Shown here: piece after piece, positions 26,577 through 36,190 of the stretch
Position numbering within the stretch: the first letter of the stretch is position 1
How the letters are laid out: the number at the start of each line of letters is the position of its first letter
Assembly: GCF_026248685.1 (NCBI RefSeq)
Contig: NZ_CP111039.1
Span: 16,216-80,215, forward strand
DNA from: Haladaptatus caseinilyticus
GTDB lineage: Archaea; Halobacteriota; Halobacteria; Halobacteriales; Haladaptataceae
Reading direction: 5' to 3'
Length of the DNA: 64,000 bases
Notes under the pieces: generated by a model
Seen by the model: only the letters and a program-made list of their open reading frames with translations
Told to the model about the DNA's origin: nothing
The model's database searches: none
Position numbers and translations under genes: made by a program

Positions 26577-27980
26577 ATGCACGCCAACACCCGACGAGTG
26601 TTGGTTGTCAGTCTTGCTGTGCTCCTCCTCGCACCGATGCTGATTACCCCAGTAGTCGCCGTTGACTCGCACTCGTCACACTCGATGTTTCAAGCCACCT
26701 CGCCCAACGGATCTGCAGCCAATAATTCGACGACAACGACGCCAGCCAACGGCTCGCATGCGCCGGGCAGTGGTTCGTCCGGGAGTGGTGGCTTCGGTGG
26801 GTTCATGCCTGATATCCCGGGGCCAAAAGAGACCGCGAAAATTGCGGTCAATTATCTGGCTGGGACGTGGCTTGCCAACCAGCTCACTCAGGCGTTCAAG
26901 GACTTCATCAACGCCTTCACCGGCTTCATCGTTGGGACGCCATACCCGACGAACGACGGTTATCTCGGCATCCTTGGCTACCCCGTGGAGAATCAGAATC
27001 CCAATTGGAACGCCGTCTTCTGGCAGCTCTATGTTCCATACGTCGGCTCAACGTCGATGATACTCCTGGTGTTGAACCACTGGTTTTCTGCGATCAAGGT
27101 CACGACACCCGGCATCGGACAGCATCTTGATGGGAGTGATTTGCTTGTCAAGACGACGGCTGGTGGGATGTTCATCGGCCTCTGGTGGCAGATCGGGACA
27201 GCAATCGCCCGGCTGAACAATGCACTTGCGACCACGCTCGCTCCAAGTGGGGCGGAAATGGTCACGACACTGAATGGGCTCGTGAAAGTGGCCTCCGGTG
27301 CGATTCTCACTGTCGTCTTGACACATGGTGCGGGCGTCTCGGAAGTTGCTGCTCTAGCACTCATGTATGGCACGCGGCACGCACTGCTCATCCTCTACCA
27401 GGTGTGCATGCCCCTCCTGGTGATCATGGCACTCACGGCACCGGCCGAGTGGATGCGCGGCTTCTTCGCGCGGTTAGCGTGGCACTACATCACGCTGCTC
27501 ATCCTCGTCTTCCCAGCGGCCTTCCTCCTCCGGCTTGGACTGATCATCGACTTCGATTTCGGATTTGGTCCACTTGGGGACGTGCTCGCCGGAATGGGTT
27601 TCCTCGGTGGTGCAATCCTGTCGGTCGCGATCCTCGGCTGGACGTCGATCGCAACGCGACGCTATGCGGGAAAGATGAGCAAAGCGGCCGGGAACAGTCG
27701 TCCTACGAAGGATGGTATGGAGAAATCCTACGAGCGTGCCAAAGAGCGCAAAGAATCAGCGACCACGTGGATCCAGTCCCGTGAGCACCAGCTACGTAAC
27801 ATTCGTCAACGCGCAGGTGAGCGCACAGAATCCGCTAAGCAGTGGGTTCAGAGTAAGCGAGACAAATCTCGAGCCGTTCGGACCGATGGTGGAAAGGAGA
27901 GTATGCGGAAGCGACGTGTGAACAGCCGGGATTGGGAGTACACAGCAGAATCGAACAGAGCGAGCCCAGACGATGACTGA
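26577..27980 (+). CDS. VirB6/TrbL-like polytopic membrane protein
   Basis: About 467 residues from ATG 26577, which follows a clear GGAGG (26568-26572); the longer frame from 26538 overlaps the previous gene. A signal-type N-terminus (VLVVSLAVLLLAPMLITPVVA) leads to a low-complexity Ser/Asn/Gly stretch. Then at least six hydrophobic helices follow between about residues 80 and 360. The C-terminal ~110 residues are charged and basic (cytoplasmic). This layout matches VirB6/TrbL-type channel components of conjugation systems. The family is inferred from topology and position ahead of VirB3/VirB4-like genes. Confidence 0.7.
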   Translation: MHANTRRVLVVSLAVLLLAPMLITPVVAVDSHSSHSMFQATSPNGSAANNSTTTTPANGSHAPGSGSSGSGGFGGFMPDIPGPKETAKIAVNYLAGTWLANQLTQAFKDFINAFTGFIVGTPYPTNDGYLGILGYPVENQNPNWNAVFWQLYVPYVGSTSMILLVLNHWFSAIKVTTPGIGQHLDGSDLLVKTTAGGMFIGLWWQIGTAIARLNNALATTLAPSGAEMVTTLNGLVKVASGAILTVVLTHGAGVSEVAALALMYGTRHALLILYQVCMPLLVIMALTAPAEWMRGFFARLAWHYITLLILVFPAAFLLRLGLIIDFDFGFGPLGDVLAGMGFLGGAILSVAILGWTSIATRRYAGKMSKAAGNSRPTKDGMEKSYERAKERKESATTWIQSREHQLRNIRQRAGERTESAKQWVQSKRDKSRAVRTDGGKESMRKRRVNSRDWEYTAESNRASPDDD

Positions 27981-28004
27981 CAGCCAGTATCGACTTGCAC
28001 CCAC

Positions 28005-28025
28005 GGAGGACGGGTTTTGTCCTCC
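28005..28025 (+). terminator. hairpin between VirB6-like and VirB3-like genes
   Basis: GGAGGAC (28005-28011) pairs with GTCCTCC (28019-28025) around a T-rich 7-nt loop. A second, weaker GU-containing hairpin follows around 28040-28073. The 115-bp gap is unusually long in this packed operon. It may be a partial terminator, processing site or attenuator that tunes VirB4-like expression. Confidence 0.4.
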
Positions 28026-28095
28026 CACTCGCAGTCGAGCAGTGTCGTCTTTAGGCGGCACTGTGCTGCGGTGATCCACTACACCCAGATCACAC

Positions 28096-28404
28096 ATGTC
28101 AGATTCACCTGGAGCAGAAGTTCTCGATCAAATGGCTAGCGGACGGGACGTCTTCGGCCGGTGGGACATGAACGAACTCGTTCGTGCCATCTACCCGGCA
28201 CTCGGGATCTTGGTCCTCACGCCATTCCTCCCGAAGCGACTCCAAATCGCGGGCATCCTCCTAACACTCGCCGCGCTGGCGGGTGCAGGAGTTGTGCTCG
28301 CTGTTGAACCGGAATACCTCACGGCAGGTGAGTTCGTCGCTCAACGGACAAAATGGCTCACCCGACAATCCGTGAAGCTCCATTCCCGTCAGAACCGCCG
28401 CTAA
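28096..28404 (+). CDS. VirB3-like membrane protein
   Basis: A 102-residue protein with two adjacent hydrophobic helices in the middle (AIYPALGILVLTPFLP and LQIAGILLTLAALAGAGVVLAV) and a basic C-terminus (SVKLHSRQNRR). The two-helix hairpin and the position 43 bp ahead of the VirB4-like ATPase match VirB3, the small inner-membrane partner of VirB4 in type IV secretion. No sequence motif is family-specific, so this is inferred from topology and synteny. Confidence 0.65.
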   Translation: MSDSPGAEVLDQMASGRDVFGRWDMNELVRAIYPALGILVLTPFLPKRLQIAGILLTLAALAGAGVVLAVEPEYLTAGEFVAQRTKWLTRQSVKLHSRQNRR

Positions 28405-28447
28405 CCCACAGTATCGCCCGCAAACCAACACTCCGACATTCAAACCA

Positions 28448-31360
28448 ATGAGTCAGAACGCCCAACCCCCAAACGAGCATCCGACCGCACAGAAACTCTT
28501 CCAAACAGTCCCCCTCATCCGTCGATTCGTGACGAGTACCAGTGGCCAATCCACCCAAGAGTGGGTTCCCGTGAATCGACCACTTCCAGCACACAACGCC
28601 GTGGAATTGGCAGATCGTTCGGTCGTCGCCGCGATCCGCGTCGACCCAGCGAACATGAGTACGAAAACGGCGTCCCAATGGGAGGATCGCATCAAGCAGC
28701 TGGATGAAGCCCTCTCAACAACCGTCGATTTCGAGATTGAGCAATACAGTACGCTTCGCTCGCTCGATAAGCAGAGCTATCGTGAGGATTATCACGAGAT
28801 GGCGGCTGAACGGCCCGACGAAAAAGATCTAACGGGAATGAACCGCCTGCAACGTCGCCTGCTCGATGAACGAGTGGAAATCATCGACGACGACCACGAG
28901 AGCGTTCTCGTCCGTGAGCACTACATCCTCGTGAAGGTCATGCCGGTCGAACTCTCTGAATCGTGGGACGATGCTGCCGGACTGTTTGGGAGTGCGACCA
29001 ATCTCCCGCTCATCGGCGATCAGATCAAGGCTCGTCGGATGAACAACTACGGCAATGACCTCGAGCAGCTTCGCACTGACCTGACTGCCCGCCTGAACAA
29101 GCGGGTCGAAAGCGTCGTTCAAGCACTCGGAAGTGTTGATGGCATCACCGGGACGCCGATCTCGCTGGTCGAATTTACGCGGTTGCTCCGCTCCTACTAC
29201 CGAGCGGACAATGCAGCCACGATACCCGATGAGACGATTCGGGCACTAATCCATGATTCGCCGGTTGTAGGTGCGAACGCAGATGTCGATGTAGACTACG
29301 AGGTCAACGTGCATGCGAAGGACTGCGACCCACTTGCCGAGAACTATCGGTCATTTCTGGCCCCTGAATCAGTTCGGTATGATGATCAGCGCTATCTCGT
29401 TCTGGACGAGGAGACCTACGTCCTCGGGATGTGGGTTGAGAATTGGCCGGAAAACCCTGACATCGGCATGTTTCGCGATGTGCTGAACACGCCCGGCGTG
29501 CATATTACGCTCTCAACGCATGCGCTTGGGGTCTCCAAATCCGACGCCCGGCAACAGTCCCAGAAGAACAAGATCAAACACAAGAGCGACTACGAGAAGA
29601 AAGAGCAGGAAGGGCATTGGGGAGCTGAATCAGCCTATCGCAAGTGGCAAGCAGCTTCTGACATCGAGGACTCTCTGACCGAATCAGGGTCGGGACTGTT
29701 CATGACGAGTACCTACGTAAGTCTTCGTGCCAACTCCAAAGAGCAGCTGCTCGACGCGGCGAGGACGATGAAACAACGATTCAAAGAGCAACCTGCTCGG
29801 TGCGAAGTTGTCCCTGCCCACTTCCAACAGGAAGAGATGGCCCACTCGGCCGCCCCACTGGTCTACGATTCGATGAACAAGGCCACACCGATGCTTGGGC
29901 GAGCGTTGGCAAAGCAGATGCCCTACACGTCGAACAACATCTACGAGCCATCGGGGATCGAGGTTGGCATCCACCACGACCGTGATGAGCCGACGATTGT
30001 CGATCCGTACCTTCGGGGTATGGGCTACAATATGATGGTCTTCGGCAAAATCGGGAGCGGCAAGTCCACTACGTCGAAGAAGATCCTCACCCAACTCAAA
30101 GAACGCAACCCCGAGATGAACGTCGTCCTCATCGACCCTCTCGAGGGGCTCGCTGGCCCGTCGAAGCTCTTCGATGCTGAGCAGATCGTCGTAGGCGGAG
30201 AGACGGGTCTCAATCCGTTGGAAATCAAAGAAACGCCCGAGGAGAAGCTATCCGTTGTTGGTCGGACGACGCCGTTCAGCGAGGCGATGGAGCGCTTCAT
30301 AAGTTTCGTCGAGACGTTCTACGACCTCGAAGGCCGAGAACTCGAAGCAGAGAAAAAGAACGTCTGGGAGAAAGCCGGACGCCGTGCCTACAATGAAAAA
30401 GGAATCACCAAGGACCCGAGCACACACGGCAACGAATCGCCGACGCTTCGCGACGTAATTCAGGAGATTGCACACATTGCTGGAGTCGGCGATAACCCCG
30501 AAATTCACCAGATGGGCGACCTGCTCGACGCTGATCTGAGCGAGACGGACGTCCCGCTTCGAACCCGCGAAGCGGCCGAACGGGTCCTCTCAGAGGATAT
30601 TGAAGCGTTCCGCACACGCTACCGCCACTTCACGAAGGAAACTGGCTTCGACTTGAACGCCGATGGCGGGAGTTTCTATCTTGATCTGCAGCTCAAGGAA
30701 GGGAAAGGTGAGACAGGGCTGATGCTTGGATTGCTTCTGACGTCGGTCTACGAGATGGCCAAAGAGAGCGACGATCCGACGATGATCTTGATTGACGAAG
30801 CGCAGTATCTCACCAAGCACGCGGACAACCTGACGTTCTTGGAGCAAGTCGTCCGTCACTCTCGGCACTATAACCTCTCGCTGCTGTTCTCTACACAGTC
30901 GATCAGCGAATTCTACGCGAAGGACGACGAGGGGACGAGTGCGCTCAAATCGCAAGCAGAGGTCATCTTCAACAACTCCTCGATGATGTGTTTCCACCAT
31001 TTGGACGATATGACGCCCGAGTTCGGGAGTGAAATCGGGCTCAACACCGAGGAAGCAACCTTCGTCAACAGTGCTCTGCCGGGCGACAAAGACCGTGGCT
31101 ATTCGGAAATGCTGCTCGCCGTCGACGAGGATGGAACACGGGAGTGCTACCCACAGCGGGTTGAGATGAGCATGGATGTGAATCCGGTCGAGTTCTCGAT
31201 CGTCGATTACGAACCGAGTGACCACGGGAATTGGCACGACTACCTAGAGCGCCAGCTTGGCGACCGCTTCGATGATGGGCAGCCATCCAGTGGCGAATCG
31301 GAGAGTAAGACGGCCGAGAAACGTTCGATAGTGGCAACTGACGGGGGTGAGCAGGAATGA
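28448..31360 (+). CDS. VirB4-like conjugation ATPase
   Basis: A 970-residue protein. N-terminal ~480 residues resemble the VirB4 N-domain (membrane-facing). The ATPase core starts with Walker A GKIGSGKST at about residue 532, and Walker B is MILIDEAQYL at about 779. Between them are VIDPLEG-type HerA/VirB4 signatures (VVLIDPLEGLAGPS, GGETGLNPLEI) and after them LSLLFSTQSISEF, the sensor-type motif of this family. VirB4 powers substrate transfer and pilus assembly at the membrane. It overlaps the following gene by 4 bp. Confidence 0.92.
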   Translation: MSQNAQPPNEHPTAQKLFQTVPLIRRFVTSTSGQSTQEWVPVNRPLPAHNAVELADRSVVAAIRVDPANMSTKTASQWEDRIKQLDEALSTTVDFEIEQYSTLRSLDKQSYREDYHEMAAERPDEKDLTGMNRLQRRLLDERVEIIDDDHESVLVREHYILVKVMPVELSESWDDAAGLFGSATNLPLIGDQIKARRMNNYGNDLEQLRTDLTARLNKRVESVVQALGSVDGITGTPISLVEFTRLLRSYYRADNAATIPDETIRALIHDSPVVGANADVDVDYEVNVHAKDCDPLAENYRSFLAPESVRYDDQRYLVLDEETYVLGMWVENWPENPDIGMFRDVLNTPGVHITLSTHALGVSKSDARQQSQKNKIKHKSDYEKKEQEGHWGAESAYRKWQAASDIEDSLTESGSGLFMTSTYVSLRANSKEQLLDAARTMKQRFKEQPARCEVVPAHFQQEEMAHSAAPLVYDSMNKATPMLGRALAKQMPYTSNNIYEPSGIEVGIHHDRDEPTIVDPYLRGMGYNMMVFGKIGSGKSTTSKKILTQLKERNPEMNVVLIDPLEGLAGPSKLFDAEQIVVGGETGLNPLEIKETPEEKLSVVGRTTPFSEAMERFISFVETFYDLEGRELEAEKKNVWEKAGRRAYNEKGITKDPSTHGNESPTLRDVIQEIAHIAGVGDNPEIHQMGDLLDADLSETDVPLRTREAAERVLSEDIEAFRTRYRHFTKETGFDLNADGGSFYLDLQLKEGKGETGLMLGLLLTSVYEMAKESDDPTMILIDEAQYLTKHADNLTFLEQVVRHSRHYNLSLLFSTQSISEFYAKDDEGTSALKSQAEVIFNNSSMMCFHHLDDMTPEFGSEIGLNTEEATFVNSALPGDKDRGYSEMLLAVDEDGTRECYPQRVEMSMDVNPVEFSIVDYEPSDHGNWHDYLERQLGDRFDDGQPSSGESESKTAEKRSIVATDGGEQE

Positions 31361-31617
31361 GCCTCCTGTTCCAGGCTGTCGATATCGTCGTGGCCGCGTT
31401 TCACACACTCGCAAATGTTCCACCTATCCAGCAGTTCTCAACATTCCTCGCCGAGCGGATGTTTGCGGTCTTCTTCACGAATAGTCTCGTACCAGCGTTC
31501 CTGGGTTACTCGGCACCGGAACTCAACGCACTGCTTGGTGACATCGTTGCGTCGTATATGGCGATTATCGGTGTACTGATTGGAGGCTCGAAATTCATTC
31601 CGGGGGCAGGCCGATGA
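31357..31617 (+). CDS. small membrane protein in the transfer operon
   Basis: An 86-residue protein overlapping the VirB4-like stop by 4 bp and the next start by 4 bp. Hydrophobic stretches at about 2-25 and 62-80 with an aromatic middle suggest two membrane helices. No family recognised. The tight coupling indicates it works in the transfer complex. Confidence 0.65.
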   Translation: MSLLFQAVDIVVAAFHTLANVPPIQQFSTFLAERMFAVFFTNSLVPAFLGYSAPELNALLGDIVASYMAIIGVLIGGSKFIPGAGR

Positions 31618-32678
31618 GTCGCTTCAGTCGGTCAGCCGAGTACCGTGCTGCACAACTCGGTGCAACGTCCAACGACCAAGCTAGTGATGAACTCATTCGC
31701 GTTCGGCCATTCAAAGACGATGGCGGGATTGACACCGCAATCGAGTGGTTCGAATCCGTCCATCCCTCTCACTCGGACCTGAGTGGCAAACGAAGCGTGC
31801 CCCGTGCAGCAGAGATCGTCTATGACGGTGAACAGATCAGCTTCCGGTACCTCCCGTGTAGCGACGATTTCCACTGGTTCCTGACTCGACTCCGGCACAA
31901 GTATCCTGATTCGGACGTTCGGCGGGAAGACGCCGACCTCATACACATCGATGAGGGGGATTACGTGGCAGGCGGTGAGTGGACGCTCCGCAAACATCGA
32001 TGGTGGCCGATTCGTCGTCGTGACCTCGAAGGCTTCCGCGAAGACGACCCATACGAAACCGTCCTCGGCGATATCGTAGATGATGCGGTGAAAGCCGGTG
32101 GGGCAACTGGTCGAGAGCCGGTACGGAGCGTCATCCAAGTCATGTTTCGCCCAACAACGCGGAACTGGCAGACTGGACGGCTTCTCACGACGAATATCAC
32201 TGAACTCTACTATCATTTGAACGGTGTCTACACGATTCACGACCTCGCCGAGACCAAGCGCGAGAAAGAGACAGCCGATGCAACGGAGATCGGGAACGTC
32301 CTCGATCGACGCGCGAAAGAGAAAGCATTTGATGTGATGATTCGCCACCTCTCGGTTGGTGACGACAAGGAAGCTGTCAAGCACCATGCTGAGGCGGTCG
32401 GTGCCTCCTTCGCGAGCTATTACAACTCAAAGACCGAGCAAGCGTTTATTGTCGAGCCGAGTAGTTCGCCGAACGCATTGGCGGAGACGATGGCCCGCCG
32501 GGAGTGGTTGGGTGAGAAGATGTTGCTCACCTCACTCGAGATCGCCCCGATTGTGCATCTACCACCGGCAGATATCTCGATCGCGCAACTCGACCGCCGC
32601 CAGACCAAACGCGGCGAAGAGGTGCCGGTTGGGTCTCACGAGCACAGCGGATACATCACGGGGGAGAAAGATGCTTAA
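31614..32678 (+). CDS. probable split N-terminal module of the coupling protein
   Basis: A 354-residue soluble protein lying directly ahead of the VirD4-like ATPase with an 8-bp overlap. It has no Walker motifs. The C-terminal part reads FASYYNSKTEQAFIVEPSSS, then REWLGEKMLLTSLEIAPIVHLPP. The 'EIAPIVHLP' element resembles the stretch that precedes the ATPase core in large DUF87/TraG-type transfer ATPases ('EL..L.HLP'). I infer that a module normally fused in one polypeptide is encoded separately here. Other explanations (accessory protein) remain possible. Confidence 0.6.
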   Translation: MSRFSRSAEYRAAQLGATSNDQASDELIRVRPFKDDGGIDTAIEWFESVHPSHSDLSGKRSVPRAAEIVYDGEQISFRYLPCSDDFHWFLTRLRHKYPDSDVRREDADLIHIDEGDYVAGGEWTLRKHRWWPIRRRDLEGFREDDPYETVLGDIVDDAVKAGGATGREPVRSVIQVMFRPTTRNWQTGRLLTTNITELYYHLNGVYTIHDLAETKREKETADATEIGNVLDRRAKEKAFDVMIRHLSVGDDKEAVKHHAEAVGASFASYYNSKTEQAFIVEPSSSPNALAETMARREWLGEKMLLTSLEIAPIVHLPPADISIAQLDRRQTKRGEEVPVGSHEHSGYITGEKDA

Positions 32679-35418
32679 TCGACTCTTCGGGAGTGGTGAA
32701 GACGATTCGGCGGATGAATCACCGGAGATTGAAGCCGAGGAGGATGCTGCCGTTCCAACAACGATCACGAACGAACCGTATGGGTTCACCCAAACGGGTG
32801 CAGAGTACGCGGCGGATGGCATGACTGAAACGATCACTGAAACCGAAGAGCAGGGACCGGTGGCAGGCCCAGAGATCCGCGAACTGCTCGAACGTGCTCG
32901 TGATCATCCAGACATGCCACTATGGTTGGGCTACAACGACAGCGCCCAGCAGGGCTTCGATCCGGCCCCTGTCGAGTTCAACCAGCTTTTCCAGCATCTC
33001 TGGGTTGTCGGAACCACAGGTGCCGGGAAAACCACCGAGATGCTAAATTGGATGGTGCAGCTCGCCTGGGCAGGCTATGGGTTCATCTACTTCGACCCCA
33101 AGGCCGAGGATAGCAAAGAACTCCTCCAGAAAATTCCCGAGTATCGGCATGACGACGTGATCTGGATTGAGCCAGGTGACGACGACCACGATCGGAGCAT
33201 CGGGATCAACTTCCTCGAAGTCCCGGACTGTGAGAGCGAGATGGAGCTTGAACAGCACGTCACCGATCGTATTCAGGTGCTCAAAGCTGTTCTGTCGGGT
33301 GACGACTACTGGGGCCCACGGATGAACGCCATCGTGGAGTCGATGGCACGAGCGATGATGCAGGCGAATCACGAGATCGAGGACCCAGACGAGCAGTACT
33401 GTGTGCTCGATATGTACTTCGTCCTCCTAAACGCCCAACGGCGAGAAGATTTCGCCGAGGAAATCGATGATCCGTGGGTCGGTGAGTTCGTCTCCGAAAT
33501 CGCCGAGATGGATGATGACGCTGTGCGACCCGTGATTACGCGGCTGAAGCCGTGGGTCGAGAGTCCTGTCACTCGTCGCATTGCGGGCTGTCGGGAGAGT
33601 ACGATCGACTTTCGGGATATCCTCGATGACGAGAAGATTGTAATCGTTCGCACAGCGGTTTCCGACGATGATATCAAGCAACTCGTGACACTCGGCACGC
33701 TTCGTCCACTGTGGAATGCGATTCAAAACCGTTCGATCGAAGGCGCGGAGAAAACGCCGTTCTTTGCGATTCTCGACGAGGCAGACCGCGTCCTTCACAA
33801 GAATCTCGACGTCGACGACATGCTAGCACGTGCTCGCTCGATGCGCCTCTCGGTGACGCTAGCCTGCCAGTATCCGACGCAACTCAAAGAGTCGGGTGTC
33901 CTCAAGCCAGTCAAGAACAACTGCAACACAGGCGTGTTCTTCCGCGTACTGGACGACGAGGACGCCCGCCCACTCACCCGGCGGTTGAGTGACTGTGATA
34001 TCGAGGATTTCACCGAACTCGAAAACCATCGGATCTGGTCCCGAATTCCGCTAGACGGCGGTACCCGGTTCTCTGGTGCGCTCAAGCTCAAGACATTTGC
34101 GCCGTATCCAAACATTCGCGACGAAGACGAAGCGGAGGCAATTATCACTGAAAGTCTGGAGCGGTTTGCTGCCCCGCCACTCACGGACGACGAGATGATG
34201 CGCCAGCTCAAGTTTGGTGGGATGAACGAAGCCGTCACACCAGAGAAGGCGAGCGCCAAGACACTCGATACGGCTAACGACGAACGATCGCGTGACGCGG
34301 CACTGAAAGCCATCTACGACGAGAGCATCCGACAGGGACAACCGGGTGAGTTCATCCCGATTGAGGCGTGTCTCGATCGACTCAGTGGGTATCTCCCCGC
34401 GAGGGGCGGGGTTGAGACCGCCGAACGTGCATGGCGGCATGTGCTCAAGGATATTCCTGAAGCCTACCTTGACTATCGCGAGGAGAACGAGCAGGGGCAA
34501 GTCAAAGTACGCTCTCGGAGTTTCATGAACATCGGCGATCGCGAGAATGACGGCGGCGCAGAACACTGGGCACCAATGGCTGATGCCTACGTCCCACTGA
34601 CGCAACTCGGGTTTGTCGTTGATATCCTCGCACAGGACGGCGGCGACATGCCAGACGCACTCGCCAGCGTGGAGGACGCATTAGACATCCCAGACGACGC
34701 GGACAATGAGGAAATTGCTGACGCCGTCGCACACTACCGAGAGCATCATCCCGTGATGAATCGGTTGGCTGGTGCTCGCGAGGTCTACATCGAAAGCGAA
34801 CACACGACCGGGAATAGCCAACCCTCACAGACTGTTCGGAACGTCATGCAGGCGGTCAACGAAGGGAAACGATGTCTGCTCGTCTCGCGGGAACAGACAG
34901 CTAGACGAGTCCATACGACGCTCCTTAAGGAACCGAAGGGCTGTCACAAGAACCATTCCGTCGATGGCGAACAACGCTTCTACACGCTCACGGGTGACGT
35001 AGCGATCGACGGCGAGGTCATAACTCGTCCTGGGAGCAGCGACAACGTCTGGGTGTATGAGGAGGGCAGTGGGGAGTATGTCCTCCGCGACGACAACGGA
35101 ACAGAGCACGCTCGTTTCGAAAACCCTGAGGCGATCTTCGAGGACGCCACTGCCTACCCGATGGGCGGCGACCGGTCGGTAAAAGCGCCGATCGTCCCCG
35201 ACTATGACACGGATATGCTGGATATCATCGTCGTCAAAGAAGACGCGAAGACGCCAGCAGACTTGTTCCTCTACCGGCCAGATGGCAACCATGTCCCACT
35301 GGATATGCTTGCTACCGACGACGGGGAAGCTACCCAGACGGTCGCTGACGACGATCACAACCACGAGGAAACCGAGTCAGAAGATGACGGCGGAGATATC
35401 GTTGACGCCCTCCGCTAA
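32671..35418 (+). CDS. VirD4/TraG-like coupling ATPase
   Basis: About 915 residues from ATG 32671 (the frame upstream is shadow of the previous gene). Walker A VGTTGAGKTTEML is at about residue 112, and the following YFDPKAEDSKELL resembles the ssDNA-binding/TraD-type ATPases. Walker B is FFAILDEADRVL at about 364. After about residue 500 the protein is acidic and unlike the core; it may contact the substrate DNA or relaxase. Coupling proteins bring the nucleoprotein substrate to the VirB4 channel. It has no obvious N-terminal membrane helices, so membrane docking may come from partners. It ends by a 4-bp convergent overlap with the next gene. Confidence 0.9.
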   Translation: MLNRLFGSGEDDSADESPEIEAEEDAAVPTTITNEPYGFTQTGAEYAADGMTETITETEEQGPVAGPEIRELLERARDHPDMPLWLGYNDSAQQGFDPAPVEFNQLFQHLWVVGTTGAGKTTEMLNWMVQLAWAGYGFIYFDPKAEDSKELLQKIPEYRHDDVIWIEPGDDDHDRSIGINFLEVPDCESEMELEQHVTDRIQVLKAVLSGDDYWGPRMNAIVESMARAMMQANHEIEDPDEQYCVLDMYFVLLNAQRREDFAEEIDDPWVGEFVSEIAEMDDDAVRPVITRLKPWVESPVTRRIAGCRESTIDFRDILDDEKIVIVRTAVSDDDIKQLVTLGTLRPLWNAIQNRSIEGAEKTPFFAILDEADRVLHKNLDVDDMLARARSMRLSVTLACQYPTQLKESGVLKPVKNNCNTGVFFRVLDDEDARPLTRRLSDCDIEDFTELENHRIWSRIPLDGGTRFSGALKLKTFAPYPNIRDEDEAEAIITESLERFAAPPLTDDEMMRQLKFGGMNEAVTPEKASAKTLDTANDERSRDAALKAIYDESIRQGQPGEFIPIEACLDRLSGYLPARGGVETAERAWRHVLKDIPEAYLDYREENEQGQVKVRSRSFMNIGDRENDGGAEHWAPMADAYVPLTQLGFVVDILAQDGGDMPDALASVEDALDIPDDADNEEIADAVAHYREHHPVMNRLAGAREVYIESEHTTGNSQPSQTVRNVMQAVNEGKRCLLVSREQTARRVHTTLLKEPKGCHKNHSVDGEQRFYTLTGDVAIDGEVITRPGSSDNVWVYEEGSGEYVLRDDNGTEHARFENPEAIFEDATAYPMGGDRSVKAPIVPDYDTDMLDIIVVKEDAKTPADLFLYRPDGNHVPLDMLATDDGEATQTVADDDHNHEETESEDDGGDIVDALR

Positions 35419-35933
35419 TCGACGTCGAGCAGGTTCCGCATCTCTGCGACGTTCTCGTCACTCACTGCATCGCTTTTCGACGCCAGCAAGACGAGCGCTT
35501 TCTTGATTTTCTCCTGGTCGTCCAGCTGATTCTCGACTGTTTCAAGCCGATTCTCCATAGCTGAAACGCGCGCTGCTGTCTCTGCAGTTGGCGGTGGACT
35601 GAGTGCCGTGTCAGTCGTCTCGATGAACTCTTCGGCGAACTCGGTGAGTCGCCAGATCCGCGCTGGACGTCCACCGCCAGCGGGATACTCGCGCTCACCA
35701 GTGTCCTTGATCAGTCCCCACTCTTCCATCGTCACCAAGTGGTGATTAGCACTCCCAGTCGGCACGTCGGCACGCTCGCGAAGAATGGATGTGTTCAACT
35801 CGCTTTCATCTGCATTGGCGAACGCAGCAAGGATGCTCCGACGGTGCTGGCTCCCCTGGTTGAGCTTCCGCTCGATGGTGTCCATCTGTGCGCCCCAGTC
35901 CTCATCGTCATAGTTAGATGTATCAGCTGGCAT
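35415..35933 (-). CDS. winged-helix regulator with coiled-coil tail
   Basis: A 172-residue minus-strand protein. Winged-helix core at about residues 25-100 (GSQHRRSILAAFANAD, ERADVPTGSANHHLVTMEEWGLIKDT, AGGGRPARIWRLTEFAEEFI). An acidic coiled-coil follows (ARVSAMENRLETVENQLDDQEKIKKAL). It converges with the coupling ATPase with a 4-bp overlap, and its promoter faces the repeat region 35.98-37.77 kb. That makes it a candidate for binding those repeats, but this is only positional inference. Confidence 0.8.
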   Translation of the reverse strand: MPADTSNYDDEDWGAQMDTIERKLNQGSQHRRSILAAFANADESELNTSILRERADVPTGSANHHLVTMEEWGLIKDTGEREYPAGGGRPARIWRLTEFAEEFIETTDTALSPPPTAETAARVSAMENRLETVENQLDDQEKIKKALVLLASKSDAVSDENVAEMRNLLDVD

Positions 35934-36109
35934 GAGTAGTCACAAGCAAGGATAACGGAGTGAGACAACTATAATATTACGATTGTACCAAGTTGGTTTA
36001 CCCAAGCCGAAGGAAGAGCCATGGGAACCAACCAATGGGCAAAAAATAGCGAAGCCGGGCTATCAGAGAGAAACATCAGAAACTGGAAACAAGTGTGTGC
36101 GACACAACG

Positions 36110-36129
36110 CGGGGGGCTGGCGCCCCCCG
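36110..36129. other. strong GC hairpin in the repeat region
   Basis: C-GGGGGGC and GCCCCCC-G form an 8-bp perfect stem with a TGGC loop. It lies at the left edge of the repeat array. Such hairpins occur at nic sites, terminators and single-strand origins; which applies here cannot be told. Confidence 0.4.
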
Positions 36130-36190
36130 ACGACAGAGGAGAATGAACCACCAAGAAACACAGACGAATCCAGGACTGTAAGAGCCAGTG

